From Gordius sp. MW1 (Eukaryota; Nematomorpha; Gordioida; Gordea; Gordiidae), in the NCBI GenBank assembly GCA_964036665.1, contig OZ038526.1, forward strand, positions 16,492,001 through 16,556,000: a stretch of DNA of 64,000 nucleotides, given 5' to 3'. Shown here piece after piece: positions 37,756-52,015 of the stretch. Within the stretch, counting starts at the first letter, position 1. Each line of letters opens with the position of its first letter. A program made the translations under genes and the position numbers. The notes beneath the pieces were generated by a model. It had not been told where the DNA came from. It made no database searches and saw only the letters and a list, made by a program, of their open reading frames with translations.

Positions 37756-40700
37756 GTTAAAATTTATCAGAATCAGAAAACTATTACTTTGAAATCATGA
37801 TCGCATAGAGCAGTTTTCAAAAATTAAGCACTCACGTTGCGATACAACAAACTAATCGCAACAATAAAACCTTGTCTTTTGTCAAAATGATAGTTCTCGC
37901 AGCTTAAAACTTCTTTTCCGAAGTCAATCGAGGATAATAGGATTCTCAAATTGGCTTACTTTTATATATTTTTTCAAGCTCTTTCACATAGAATAACAAA
38001 AAATAAATATTTTTACCTCAAAATTTTCACATTTTTTTCTTTCAACCGTATTCATCCGATGAAAGTTGTCGTTTTCAGACACGATTTCCATGATAAAAAG
38101 TTAAAATTTATCAGAATAAGAAAACTATTACTTTGAAATCATGATCGCATAGAGCAGTTTTCAAAAATTAAGAACTCACTGCGATACAACAAACTAATCG
38201 CAACAATAAAACCTTGTCTTTTGTCAAAATGATAGTTCTCGCAGCTTAAAACTTCTTTTCCGAAGTCAATCGAGGATAATAGGATTCTCAAATTGGCTTA
38301 CTTTTATATATTATTTCAAGCTCTTTCACATAAAATAATAAAAAATAAATACTTTTACCTCAAAATTTTCACATTTTTTTTTCAACCGTATTCATCCGAT
38401 GAAAGTTGTCGTTTTCAGATACGATTTCCATGATAAAAAGTTAAAATTTATCAGAATCAGAAAACTTTTACTTTGAAATCATGATCGCATAGAGCAGTTT
38501 TCAAAAATTAAGCACTCACGTTGCGATACAACAAACTAATCGCAACAATAAAACCTTGTCTTTTGTCAAAATGATAGTTCTCGCAGCTTAAAATTTCTTT
38601 TCCGAAGTCAATCGAGGATAATAAAATTCTCGTTGGCTTACTTTTATATATTTTTTCAAGCTCTTTCACATAGAATAACAAAAAAAAATATTTTTACCTC
38701 AAAATTTATCACATTTTTTTTTTCAACCGTATTCATCCGATGAAAGTTGTCGTTTTCAGATACGATTTTCATGATAAAAAGTTAAAATTTACATGATCGC
38801 ATAGAGCAGTTTTCAAAAATTAAGCACTCACGTTGCGATACAACAAACTAATCGCAACAATAAAACCTTTTCTTTTGTCAAAATGATATTTCTCGCAAAA
38901 CTTCTTTTCGGAAGTCAATGCAGGATAATAGGATTCTCAAATTTGCTTACTTTTATATATTTTTTCAAGCTCTTTCACATAGAATAACAAAAAATAAATA
39001 TTTTTACCTCAAAATTTTTCACATTTTTTTCTTTCAACCGTATTGGTCCGAATGAAAGTTGTCGTTTTCAGATACGATTTTCATGATAAAAAGTTAAAAT
39101 TTATCAGAATAAGAAAACTATTACTTTGAAATCATGATCGCATAGAGCAGTTTTCAAAAATTAAGCACTCACGTTGCGATACAACAAACTAATCGCAACA
39201 ATAAAACCTTGTCTTTTGTCAAAATGATAGTTCTCGCAACTTAAAACTTCTTTTCCGAGGTCAATCGAGGATAATAGGATTCTCAAATTGGCTTACTTTT
39301 ATATATTTTTTCAAGCTCTTTCACATAGAATAACAAAAAATAAATATTTTTACCTCAAAATTTTTCACATTTTTTTCTTTCAACCGTATTCATCCGATGA
39401 AAGTTGTCGTTTTCAGATACGATTTTCATGATAAAAAGTTAAAATTTATCAGAATAAGAAAACTATTACTTTGAAATCATGATCGCATAGAGCAGTTTTC
39501 AAAAATTAAGCACTCACGTTGCGATACAACAAAGTTGCGATACAACAAACTAATCGCAACAATAAAACCTTGTCTTTTGTCAAAATGATAGTTCTCGCAA
39601 CTTAAAACTTCTTTTCCGAGGTCAATCGAGGATAATAGGATTCTCAAATGGCTTACTTTTATAGATTTTTTTAAGCTCTTTCACATAGAATAACTAAAAA
39701 TAAATATTTTTACCTCAAAATCTTTCACATTTTTTTCTTTCAACCGTATTCATCCGATGAAAGTTGTCGTTTTCAAACACGATTTCTATGATAAAAAGTT
39801 AAAATTTATCAGAATCAGAAAACTATTACTTTGAAATCATGATCGCATAGAGTAGTTTTCAAAAATTAAGCACTCACGTTGAGATACGACAAAGTTGCGA
39901 TACAACAAACTAATCGCAACAATAAAACCTTGTCTTTTGTATAAATGATAGTTCTCGCAACTTAAAACTTCTTTTCGGAAGTCAATGCAGGATAATAGTA
40001 TTCTCAAATTGGCTTACTTTTATATATTTTTTCAAGCTCTTTTAAATAGATTAACAAAAAATAAATATTTATACCTCAAAATTTTTCACATTTTTTTCTT
40101 TCAACCGTATTCATCCGATGAAAGTTGTCGTTTTCAGACACGATTTCCATGATAAAAAGTTAAAATTTATCAGAATCAGAAAACTATTACTTTGAAATCA
40201 TGATCGCATAGAGCAGTTTTCAAAAATTAAGCACTCACGTTGCGATACAACAAACTAATCGCAACAATAAAACCTTGTCTTTTGTCAAAATGATAGTTCT
40301 CGCAGCTTAAAACTACTTTCCCGAAGTCAATCGAGGATAATAGGATTCTCAAATTGGCTTACTTTTATATATTTTTTCAAGCGCTTTCACATAGAATAAC
40401 AAAAAATAAATATTTTTACCTCAAAATTTTTCACATTTTTTTCTTTCAACTGTATTCATCCGATGAAAGTTGTCGTTTTCAGATACGATTTTCATGATAA
40501 AAAGTTAAAATTTATCAGAATAAGAAAACTATTACTTTGAAATCATGATCGCATAGAGCAGTTTTCAAAAATTAAGCACTCACGTTGCGATACAACAAAC
40601 TAATCGCAACAATAAAACCTTGTCTTTTGTCAAAATGATAGTTCTCGCAACTTAAAACTTCTTTTCCGAGGTCAATCGAGGATAATAGGATTCTCAAATG

Positions 40701-42587
40701 GCTTACTTTTATATATTTTTTCTAGCTCTTTCACATAGAATAACAAAAAAATAAGTATTTTCACCTCAAAATTTTTAATATTTTTTTCTTTCAACCGTAT
40801 TCATCCGATGAAAGTTGTCGTTTTCAGATACGATTTTCATGATAAAAAGTTAAAATTTATCAGAATAAGAAAACTATTACTTTGAAATCATGATCGCATA
40901 GAGCAGTTTTCAAAAATTAAGCACTCACGTTGCGATACAACAAACTAATCGCAACAATAAAACCTTTTCTTTTGTCAAAATGATAGTTCTCGCAACTTAA
41001 AACTTATTTTCGGAAGTCAATGCAGGATAATAGGGTTCTCAAATTGGCTTACTTTTATATATTTTTTCAAGCTCTTTCACATAGAATAACAAAAAATAAA
41101 TATTTTTACCTCAAAATTTTTCACATTTTTTTCTTTCAACCGTATTCATCCGATGAAAGTTGTCGTTTTCAGATACGATTTCCATAATAAAAAGTTAAAA
41201 TTTATCAGAATCAGAAAACTATTACTTTGAAATCATGATCGCATAGAGCAGTTTTCAAAAATTAAGCACTCACTGCGATACAACAAACTAATCGCAACAA
41301 TAAAACCTTGTCTTTTGTCAAAATGATAGTTCTCGCAGCTTAAAACTTCTTTTCCGAAGTCAATCGAGGATAATAGGATTCTCAAATTGCCTTACTTTTA
41401 TATATTTTTTCAAGCTCTTTCATATAGAATAACAAAAAAATAAGTATTTTTACCTCAAAATTTTTAATATTTTTTTCTTTCAACCGTATTCATCCGATGA
41501 AAGTTGTCGTTTTCAAACACGATTTCTATGATAAAAAGTTAAAATTTATCAGAATCAGAAAACTATTACTTTGAAATCATGATCGCATAGAGCAGTTTTC
41601 AAAAATTAAGCACTCACGTTGAGATACGACAAAGTTGCGATACAACAAACTAATCGCAACAATAAAACCTTGTCTTTTGTCTAAATGATAGTTCTCGCAA
41701 CTTAAAACTTCTTTTCGGAAGTCAATGCAGGATAATAGGATTCTCAAATTGGCTTACTTTTATATATTTTTTCAAGCTCTTTTACATAGATTAACAAAAA
41801 ATAAATATTTTTACCTCAAAATTTTTCACATTTTTTTCTTTCAACCGTATTCATCCGATGAAAGTTGTCGTTTTCAGACACGATTTCCATGATAAAAAGT
41901 TAAAATTTATCAGAATCAGAAAACTATTACTTTGAAATCATGATCGCATAGAGCAGTTTTCAAAAATTAAGCACTCACGTTGCGATACAACAAACTAATC
42001 GCAACAATAAAACCTTGTCTTTTGTCAAAATGATAGTTCTCGCAACTTAAAACTTCTTTTCCGAGGTCAATCGAGGATAATAGGATTCTCAAATGGCTTA
42101 CTTTTATATATTTTTTCAAGCTCTTTCACATAGAATAACAAAAAATAAGTATTTTCACCTCAAAATTTTTAATATTTTTTTCTTTCAACCGTATTCATCC
42201 GATGAAAGTTGTCGTTTTCAGATACGATTTTCATGATAAAAAGTTAAAATTTATCAGAATAAGAAAACTATTACTTTGAAATCATGATCGCATAGAGCAG
42301 TTTTCAAAAATTAAGCACTCACGTTGCGATACAACAAACTAATCGCAACAATAAAACCTTGTCTTTTGTCAAAATGACAGTTCTCGCAGCTTAAAACTAC
42401 TTTTCCGAAGTCAATCGAGGATAATAGGATTCTCAAATTGGCTTACTTTTATATATTTTTTCAAGCTCTTTCACATAGAATAACAAAAAATAAATATTTT
42501 TACCTCAAAATTTTTCACATTTTTTTCTTTCAACTGTATTCATCCGATGAAAGTTGTCGTTTTAAGATACGATTTTCATGATAAAAA
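37756..42587 (+). repeat. Large higher-order repeat, copy 2 (14 monomers, 4,832 bp)
   Basis: Matches the following copy at a constant 4,832 bp: attttcacat 38365/43197, tacgacaaag 39885/44717 and 41625/46457. The left edge is taken where aaaagttaaaatttatcag begins to agree with about 42588. Few differences were seen against copy 3, for example ttgccttac near 41388 against ttggcttac. It lacks one monomer relative to copy 1. Confidence 0.88.
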
Positions 42588-45500
42588 GTTAAAATTTATC
42601 AGAATCAGAAAACTATTACTTTGAAATCATGATCGCATAGAGCAGTTTTCAAAAATTAAGCACTCACGTTGCGATACAACAAACTAATCGCAACAATAAA
42701 ACCTTGTCTTTTGTCAAAATGATAGTTCTCGCAGCTTAAAACTTCTTTTCCGAAGTCAATCGAGGATAATAGGATTCTCAAATTGGCTTACTTTTATATA
42801 TTTTTTCAAGCTCTTTCACATAGAATAACAAAAAATAAATATTTTTACCTCAAAATTTTCACATTTTTTTCTTTCAACCGTATTCATCCGATGAAAGTTG
42901 TCGTTTTCAGACACGATTTCCATGATAAAAAGTTAAAATTTATCAGAATAAGAAAACTATTACTTTGAAATCATGATCGCATAGAGCAGTTTTCAAAAAT
43001 TAAGAACTCACTGCGATACAACAAACTAATCGCAACAATAAAACCTTGTCTTTTGTCAAAATGATAGTTCTCGCAGCTTAAAACTTCTTTTCCGAAGTCA
43101 ATCGAGGATAATAGGATTCTCAAATTGGCTTACTTTTATATATTATTTCAAGCTCTTTCACATAAAATAATAAAAAATAAATACTTTTACCTCAAAATTT
43201 TCACATTTTTTTTTCAACCGTATTCATCCGATGAAAGTTGTCGTTTTCAGATACGATTTCCATGATAAAAAGTTAAAATTTATCAGAATCAGAAAACTTT
43301 TACTTTGAAATCATGATCGCATAGAGCAGTTTTCAAAAATTAAGCACTCACGTTGCGATACAACAAACTAATCGCAACAATAAAACCTTGTCTTTTGTCA
43401 AAATGATAGTTCTCGCAGCTTAAAATTTCTTTTCCGAAGTCAATCGAGGATAATAAAATTCTCGTTGGCTTACTTTTATATATTTTTTCAAGCTCTTTCA
43501 CATAGAATAACAAAAAAAAATATTTTTACCTCAAAATTTATCACATTTTTTTTTTCAACCGTATTCATCCGATGAAAGTTGTCGTTTTCAGATACGATTT
43601 TCATGATAAAAAGTTAAAATTTACATGATCGCATAGAGCAGTTTTCAAAAATTAAGCACTCACGTTGCGATACAACAAACTAATCGCAACAATAAAACCT
43701 TTTCTTTTGTCAAAATGATATTTCTCGCAAAACTTCTTTTCGGAAGTCAATGCAGGATAATAGGATTCTCAAATTTGCTTACTTTTATATATTTTTTCAA
43801 GCTCTTTCACATAGAATAACAAAAAATAAATATTTTTACCTCAAAATTTTTCACATTTTTTTCTTTCAACCGTATTGGTCCGAATGAAAGTTGTCGTTTT
43901 CAGATACGATTTTCATGATAAAAAGTTAAAATTTATCAGAATAAGAAAACTATTACTTTGAAATCATGATCGCATAGAGCAGTTTTCAAAAATTAAGCAC
44001 TCACGTTGCGATACAACAAACTAATCGCAACAATAAAACCTTGTCTTTTGTCAAAATGATAGTTCTCGCAACTTAAAACTTCTTTTCCGAGGTCAATCGA
44101 GGATAATAGGATTCTCAAATTGGCTTACTTTTATATATTTTTTCAAGCTCTTTCACATAGAATAACAAAAAATAAATATTTTTACCTCAAAATTTTTCAC
44201 ATTTTTTTCTTTCAACCGTATTCATCCGATGAAAGTTGTCGTTTTCAGATACGATTTTCATGATAAAAAGTTAAAATTTATCAGAATAAGAAAACTATTA
44301 CTTTGAAATCATGATCGCATAGAGCAGTTTTCAAAAATTAAGCACTCACGTTGCGATACAACAAAGTTGCGATACAACAAACTAATCGCAACAATAAAAC
44401 CTTGTCTTTTGTCAAAATGATAGTTCTCGCAACTTAAAACTTCTTTTCCGAGGTCAATCGAGGATAATAGGATTCTCAAATGGCTTACTTTTATAGATTT
44501 TTTTAAGCTCTTTCACATAGAATAACTAAAAATAAATATTTTTACCTCAAAATCTTTCACATTTTTTTCTTTCAACCGTATTCATCCGATGAAAGTTGTC
44601 GTTTTCAAACACGATTTCTATGATAAAAAGTTAAAATTTATCAGAATCAGAAAACTATTACTTTGAAATCATGATCGCATAGAGTAGTTTTCAAAAATTA
44701 AGCACTCACGTTGAGATACGACAAAGTTGCGATACAACAAACTAATCGCAACAATAAAACCTTGTCTTTTGTATAAATGATAGTTCTCGCAACTTAAAAC
44801 TTCTTTTCGGAAGTCAATGCAGGATAATAGTATTCTCAAATTGGCTTACTTTTATATATTTTTTCAAGCTCTTTTAAATAGATTAACAAAAAATAAATAT
44901 TTATACCTCAAAATTTTTCACATTTTTTTCTTTCAACCGTATTCATCCGATGAAAGTTGTCGTTTTCAGACACGATTTCCATGATAAAAAGTTAAAATTT
45001 ATCAGAATCAGAAAACTATTACTTTGAAATCATGATCGCATAGAGCAGTTTTCAAAAATTAAGCACTCACGTTGCGATACAACAAACTAATCGCAACAAT
45101 AAAACCTTGTCTTTTGTCAAAATGATAGTTCTCGCAGCTTAAAACTACTTTCCCGAAGTCAATCGAGGATAATAGGATTCTCAAATTGGCTTACTTTTAT
45201 ATATTTTTTCAAGCGCTTTCACATAGAATAACAAAAAATAAATATTTTTACCTCAAAATTTTTCACATTTTTTTCTTTCAACTGTATTCATCCGATGAAA
45301 GTTGTCGTTTTCAGATACGATTTTCATGATAAAAAGTTAAAATTTATCAGAATAAGAAAACTATTACTTTGAAATCATGATCGCATAGAGCAGTTTTCAA
45401 AAATTAAGCACTCACGTTGCGATACAACAAACTAATCGCAACAATAAAACCTTGTCTTTTGTCAAAATGATAGTTCTCGCAACTTAAAACTTCTTTTCCG

Positions 45501-47419
45501 AGGTCAATCGAGGATAATAGGATTCTCAAATGGCTTACTTTTATATATTTTTTCTAGCTCTTTCACATAGAATAACAAAAAAATAAGTATTTTCACCTCA
45601 AAATTTTTAATATTTTTTTCTTTCAACCGTATTCATCCGATGAAAGTTGTCGTTTTCAGATACGATTTTCATGATAAAAAGTTAAAATTTATCAGAATAA
45701 GAAAACTATTACTTTGAAATCATGATCGCATAGAGCAGTTTTCAAAAATTAAGCACTCACGTTGCGATACAACAAACTAATCGCAACAATAAAACCTTTT
45801 CTTTTGTCAAAATGATAGTTCTCGCAACTTAAAACTTATTTTCGGAAGTCAATGCAGGATAATAGGGTTCTCAAATTGGCTTACTTTTATATATTTTTTC
45901 AAGCTCTTTCACATAGAATAACAAAAAATAAATATTTTTACCTCAAAATTTTTCACATTTTTTTCTTTCAACCGTATTCATCCGATGAAAGTTGTCGTTT
46001 TCAGATACGATTTCCATAATAAAAAGTTAAAATTTATCAGAATCAGAAAACTATTACTTTGAAATCATGATCGCATAGAGCAGTTTTCAAAAATTAAGCA
46101 CTCACTGCGATACAACAAACTAATCGCAACAATAAAACCTTGTCTTTTGTCAAAATGATAGTTCTCGCAGCTTAAAACTTCTTTTCCGAAGTCAATCGAG
46201 GATAATAGGATTCTCAAATTGGCTTACTTTTATATATTTTTTCAAGCTCTTTCATATAGAATAACAAAAAAATAAGTATTTTTACCTCAAAATTTTTAAT
46301 ATTTTTTTCTTTCAACCGTATTCATCCGATGAAAGTTGTCGTTTTCAAACACGATTTCTATGATAAAAAGTTAAAATTTATCAGAATCAGAAAACTATTA
46401 CTTTGAAATCATGATCGCATAGAGCAGTTTTCAAAAATTAAGCACTCACGTTGAGATACGACAAAGTTGCGATACAACAAACTAATCGCAACAATAAAAC
46501 CTTGTCTTTTGTCTAAATGATAGTTCTCGCAACTTAAAACTTCTTTTCGGAAGTCAATGCAGGATAATAGGATTCTCAAATTGGCTTACTTTTATATATT
46601 TTTTCAAGCTCTTTTACATAGATTAACAAAAAATAAATATTTTTACCTCAAAATTTTTCACATTTTTTTCTTTCAACCGTATTCATCCGATGAAAGTTGT
46701 CGTTTTCAGACACGATTTCCATGATAAAAAGTTAAAATTTATCAGAATCAGAAAACTATTACTTTGAAATCATGATCGCATAGAGCAGTTTTCAAAAATT
46801 AAGCACTCACGTTGCGATACAACAAACTAATCGCAACAATAAAACCTTGTCTTTTGTCAAAATGATAGTTCTCGCAACTTAAAACTTCTTTTCCGAGGTC
46901 AATCGAGGATAATAGGATTCTCAAATGGCTTACTTTTATATATTTTTTCAAGCTCTTTCACATAGAATAACAAAAAATAAGTATTTTCACCTCAAAATTT
47001 TTAATATTTTTTTCTTTCAACCGTATTCATCCGATGAAAGTTGTCGTTTTCAGATACGATTTTCATGATAAAAAGTTAAAATTTATCAGAATAAGAAAAC
47101 TATTACTTTGAAATCATGATCGCATAGAGCAGTTTTCAAAAATTAAGCACTCACGTTGCGATACAACAAACTAATCGCAACAATAAAACCTTGTCTTTTG
47201 TCAAAATGACAGTTCTCGCAGCTTAAAACTACTTTTCCGAAGTCAATCGAGGATAATAGGATTCTCAAATTGGCTTACTTTTATATATTTTTTCAAGCTC
47301 TTTCACATAGAATAACAAAAAATAAATATTTTTACCTCAAAATTTTTCACATTTTTTTCTTTCAACTGTATTCATCCGATGAAAGTTGTCGTTTTCAGAT
47401 ACGATTTTCATGATAAAAA
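42588..47419 (+). repeat. Large higher-order repeat, copy 3
   Basis: Third consecutive copy, in register with copy 2 until about 47390-47420. There copy 2 has gttttaagatacg and cagaatcag and copy 3 has gttttcagatacg and cagaataag. The copy carries the same 29-bp loss (about 43616), the ttggtccgaatg change (43875) and all three doubled junctions, so these marks arose before the amplification. Confidence 0.88.
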
Positions 47420-48736
47420 GTTAAAATTTATCAGAATAAGAAAACTATTACTTTGAAATCATGATCGCATAGAGCAGTTTTCAAAAATTAAGCACTCACG
47501 TTGCGATACAACAAACTAATCGCAACAATAAAACCTTGTCTTTTGTCAAAATGATAGTTCTCGCAACTTAAAACTTCTTTTCCGAGGTCAATCGAGGATA
47601 ATAGGATTCTCAAATGGCTTACTTTTATATATTTTTTCAAGCTCTTTCACATAGAATAACAAAAAATAAGTATTTTCACCTCAAAATTTTTAATATTTTT
47701 TTCTTTCAACCGTATTCATCCGATGAAAGTTGTCGTTTTCAGATACGATTTTCATGATAAAAAGTTAAAATTTATCAGAATAAGAAAACTATTACTTTGA
47801 AATCATGATCGCATAGAGCAGTTTTCAAAAATTAAGCACTCACGTTGCGATACAACAAACTAATCGCAACAATAAAACCTTGTCTTTTGTCAAAATGATA
47901 GTTCTCGCAACTTAAAACTTCTTTTCCGAGGTCAATCGAGGATAATAGGATTCTCAAATGGCTTACTTTTATATATTTTTTCTACCTCTTTCACATAGAA
48001 TAACAAAAAAATAAGTATTTTCACCTCAAAATTTTAAATATTTTTTTCTTTCAACCGTATTCATCCGATGAAAGTTGTCGTTTTCAGACACGATTTCCAT
48101 GATAAAAAGTTAAAATTTATCAGAATCAGAAAACTATTACTTTGAAATCATGATCGCATAGAGCAGTTTTCAAAGATTAAGCACTCACGTTGCGATACAA
48201 CAAACTAATCGCAACAATAAAACCTTGTCTTTTGTCAAAATGATAGTTCTCGCAGCTTAAAACTTCTTTTCCGAAGTCAATCGAGGATAATAGGATTCTC
48301 AAATTGGCTCATTTTTATATATTTTTTCAAGCTCTTTCACATAGAATAACAAAAAATAAATATTTTTACCTCAAAATTTTTCACATTTTTTTCTTTCAAC
48401 CGTATTCATCCGATGAAAGTTGTCGTTTTCAGATACGATTTTCATGATAAAAAGTTAAAATTTATCAGAATAAGAAAACTATTACTTTGAAATCATGATC
48501 GCATAGAGCAGTTTTCAAAAATTAAGCACTCACGTTGCGATACAACAAACTAATCGCCACAATAAAACCTTGTCTTTTGTCAAAATGATAGTTCTCGCAG
48601 CTTAAAACTTCTTTTCCGAAGTCAATCGAGGATAATAGGATTCTCAAATGGCTTACTTTTATATATTTTTTCAAGCTCTTTCACATAGAATAACAAAAAA
48701 ATAAGTATTTTTACCTCAAAATTTTTAATATTTTTT
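47420..48736 (+). repeat. Satellite block related to 51.8, 55.6, 58.9 and 62.4 kb
   Basis: From about 47680 to 48785 the block matches 51811-52916 at 4,131 bp (12 monomers). Markers are ttctacctctttc (47981/52112), gttttcaaagattaagc, aaattggctcattttt (48301/52432) and the cgccacaat junction. Related monomer orders reappear near 55600, 58930 and 62370, so this short series has been copied at least five times in the right quarter of the window. Confidence 0.82.
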
Positions 48737-50400
48737 TCTTTCAACCGTATTCATCCGATGAAAGTTGTCGTTTTCAGACACGATTTCCATGATAAAAAGT
48801 TAATTTATCAGAATCAGAAATCTATGACTTTGAAATCATGATCGCATAGAGCAGTTTCAAAAATTAAGCAATCACGTTGCGATACAACAAACTAATCGCA
48901 ACAATAAAACCTTGTCTTTTGTCAAAATGATAGTTCTCGCAGCTTAAAACTTCTTTTCCGAAGTCAATCGAGCATAATAGGATTCTCAAATTGGCTTACT
49001 TTTATATATTTTTTCAAGCTCTTTCACATAAAATAATAAAAATTAATAATTTTTACCTCAAAATTTTTCACATTTTTTTCTTTCAATCGTATTCATCCGA
49101 TGAAAGTTGTCGTTTTAAGATACGATTTTCATGATAAAAAGTTAAAATTTATCAGAATAAGAAAACTATTACTTTGAAATCATGATCGCATAGAGCAGTT
49201 TTCAAAAATTAAGCACTCACGTTGCGATACAACAAACTAATCGCCACAATAAAACCTTGTCTTTTGTCAAAATGATAGTTCTAGCAACTTAAAACTTCTT
49301 TTCCGAAGTCAATCGAGGATAATAGGATTCTCAAATTGGCTTACTTTTATATATTTTTTCAAGCTCTTTCACATAGAATAACAAAAAATAAATATTTTTA
49401 CCTTAAAATTTTTCACATTTTTTTCTTTCAACCGTATTCATCCGATGAAAGTTGTCGTTTTCAGATACGATTTTCATGATAAAAAGTTACAATTTATCAG
49501 AATAAGAAAACTATTACTTTGAAATCATAATCGCATAGAGCAGTTTTCAAAAATTAAGCACTCACGTTGCGATACAACAACTAATCGAGACAATAAAACC
49601 TTGTCTTTTGTCAAAATGATAGTTCTCGCAGCTTAAAACTTCTTTTCCGAAGTCAATCGATGATAATAGGATTCTCAAATGGCTTACTTTTATATATTTT
49701 TTCAAGCTCTTTCACATAGAATAACAAAAAAATAAGTATTTTTACCTCAAAATTTTTAATATTTTTTTCTTTCAACCGTATTCATCCGATGAAAGTTGTC
49801 GTTTTCAGACACGATTTCCATGATAAAAAGTTAAAATTTATCAGAATCAGAAAACTATTACTTTGAAATCATGATCGCATAGAGCAGTTTTCAAAAATTA
49901 AGCACTCACGTTGCGATACAACAAACTAATCGCAACAATAAAACCTTGTCTTTTGTCAAAATGATAGTTCTCGCAGCTTAAAACTTCTTTTCCGAAGTCA
50001 ATCGAGGACAATAGGATTCCCGAATTGGCTTACTTTTATATATTTTTTTAAGCTCTTTCACATAGAATAACAAAAAATAAATATTTTTACCTCAAAATCT
50101 TTCACATTTTTTTCTTTCAACCGTATTCATCCGATGAAAGTTGTCGTTTTCAGACACGATTTCCATAATAAAAAGTTAAAATTTATCAGAATCAGAAAAC
50201 TATTACTTTGAAATCATGATCGCATAGAGCAGTTTTCAAAAATTAAGCACTCACGTTGCGATACAACAATCTAATCGCAACAATAAAACCTTGTCTTTTG
50301 TCAAAATGATAGTTCTCGCAGCTTAAAACTTCTTTTCCGAAGTCAATCGAGGATAATAGGATTCTCAAAGTGGCTTACTTCTATATTTTTTTTAAGCTCT
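48737..50400 (+). repeat. Distant copy of 14971-16640
   Basis: Markers appear in the same order as near 15-16.6 kb: gttaatttatcag (48799 against 15033), aaatctatgac, aaaaattaataattt, agttctagcaac, aatcgatgataatag, ggacaatagg with attcccgaattgg (50006 against 16241), and tcaaagtggcttacttc. The spacing is 33,766 bp at the left and 33,765 bp at the right, the one-base change being acaacaactaatcg near 49575. Both edges are sharp, and flanking monomers belong to other local series. Confidence 0.88.
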
Positions 50401-52015
50401 TTTACATAGAATAACAAAAAATAAATATTTTTACCTCAAAATTTTTCACATTTTTTTCTTTCAACCGTATTCATCCGATGAAAGTTGTCGTTTTCAGACA
50501 CGATTTCCATGATAAAAAGTTAAAATTTATCAGAATCAGAAAACTATTACTTTGAAATCATGATCGCATAGAGCAGTTTTCAAAAATTAAGCACTCACTG
50601 CGATACAACAAACTAATCGCAACAATAAAACCTTGTCTTTTGTCAAAATGATAGTTCTCGCAGCTTAAAACTTCTTTTCCGAAGTCAATCGAGGATAATA
50701 GGATTCTCAAATTGGCTTACTTTTATATATTTTTTCAAGCTCTTTCACATAGAATAACAAAAAATAAATATTTTTACCTCAAAATTTTTAATATTTTTTT
50801 CTTTCAACCGTATTCATCCGATGAAAGTTGTCGTTTTCAGATACGATTTTCATGATAAAAAGTTAAAATTTATCAGAATAAGAAAACTATTACTTTGAAA
50901 TCATGATCGCATAGAGCAGTTTTCAAAAATTAAGCACTCACGTTGCGATACAACAAACTAATCGCAACAATAAAACCTTGTCTTTTGTCTAAATGATAGT
51001 TCTCGCAACTTAAAACTTCTTTTCGGAAGTCATTGCAGGATAATAGGATTCTCAAATTGGCTTACTTTTATATATTTTTTCAAGCTCTTTTACATAGAAT
51101 AACAAAAAATAAATATTTTTACCTCAAAATTTTTCACATTTTTTTCTTTCAACCGTATTCATCCGATGAAAGTTGTCGTTTTCAGACACGATTTCCATGA
51201 TAAAAAGTTAAAATTTATCAGAATCAGAAAACTATTACTTTGAAATCATGATCGCATAGAGCAGTTTTCAAAACTTAAGCACTCACGTTGCGATACAACA
51301 AACTAATCGCAACAATAAAACCTTGTCTTTTGTCAAAATGACAGTTCTCGCAGCTTAAAACTACTTTTCCGAAGTCAATCGAGGATAATAGGATTCTCAA
51401 AGTGGCTTACTTCTATATTTTTTTTTAAGCTCTTTTACATAGAATAACAAAAAATAAATATTTTTACCTCAAAATTTTTCACATTTTTTTCTTTCAACCG
51501 TATTCATCCGATGAAAGTTGTCGTTTTCAGACACGATTTCCATGATAAAAAGTTAAAATTTATCAGAATCAGAAAACTATTACTTTGAAATCATGATCGC
51601 ATAGAGCAGTTTTCAAAAATTAAGCACTCACTGCGATACAACAAACTAATCGCAACAATAAAACCTTGTCTTTTGTCAAAATGATAGTTCTCGCAGCTTA
51701 AAACTTCTTTTCCGAAGTCAATCGAGGATAATAGGATTCTCAAATTGGCTTACTTTTATATATTTTTTCAAGCTCTTTCACATAGAATAACAAAAAATAA
51801 ATATTTTTACCTCAAAATTTTTAATATTTTTTTCTTTCAACCGTATTCATCCGATGAAAGTTGTCGTTTTCAGATACGATTTTCATGATAAAAAGTTAAA
51901 ATTTATCAGAATAAGAAAACTATTACTTTGAAATCATGATCGCATAGAGCAGTTTTCAAAAATTAAGCACTCACGTTGCGATACAACAAACTAATCGCAA
52001 CAATAAAACCTTGTC
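50340..52015 (+). repeat. Trimer higher-order repeat, period 1,032 bp
   Basis: About 50340-50980 recurs at about 51372-52012. Markers are tcaaagtggcttacttc with aagctcttttacat (tggcttactt at 50371 and 51403), cactcactgcgatac, and a monomer with aaaatttttaatattt. The match ends where ttttgtctaaatg (50990) meets ttttgtcaaaatg (52022). This trimer starts inside the edge of the distant copy, so it formed after that segment was in place. Confidence 0.78.
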
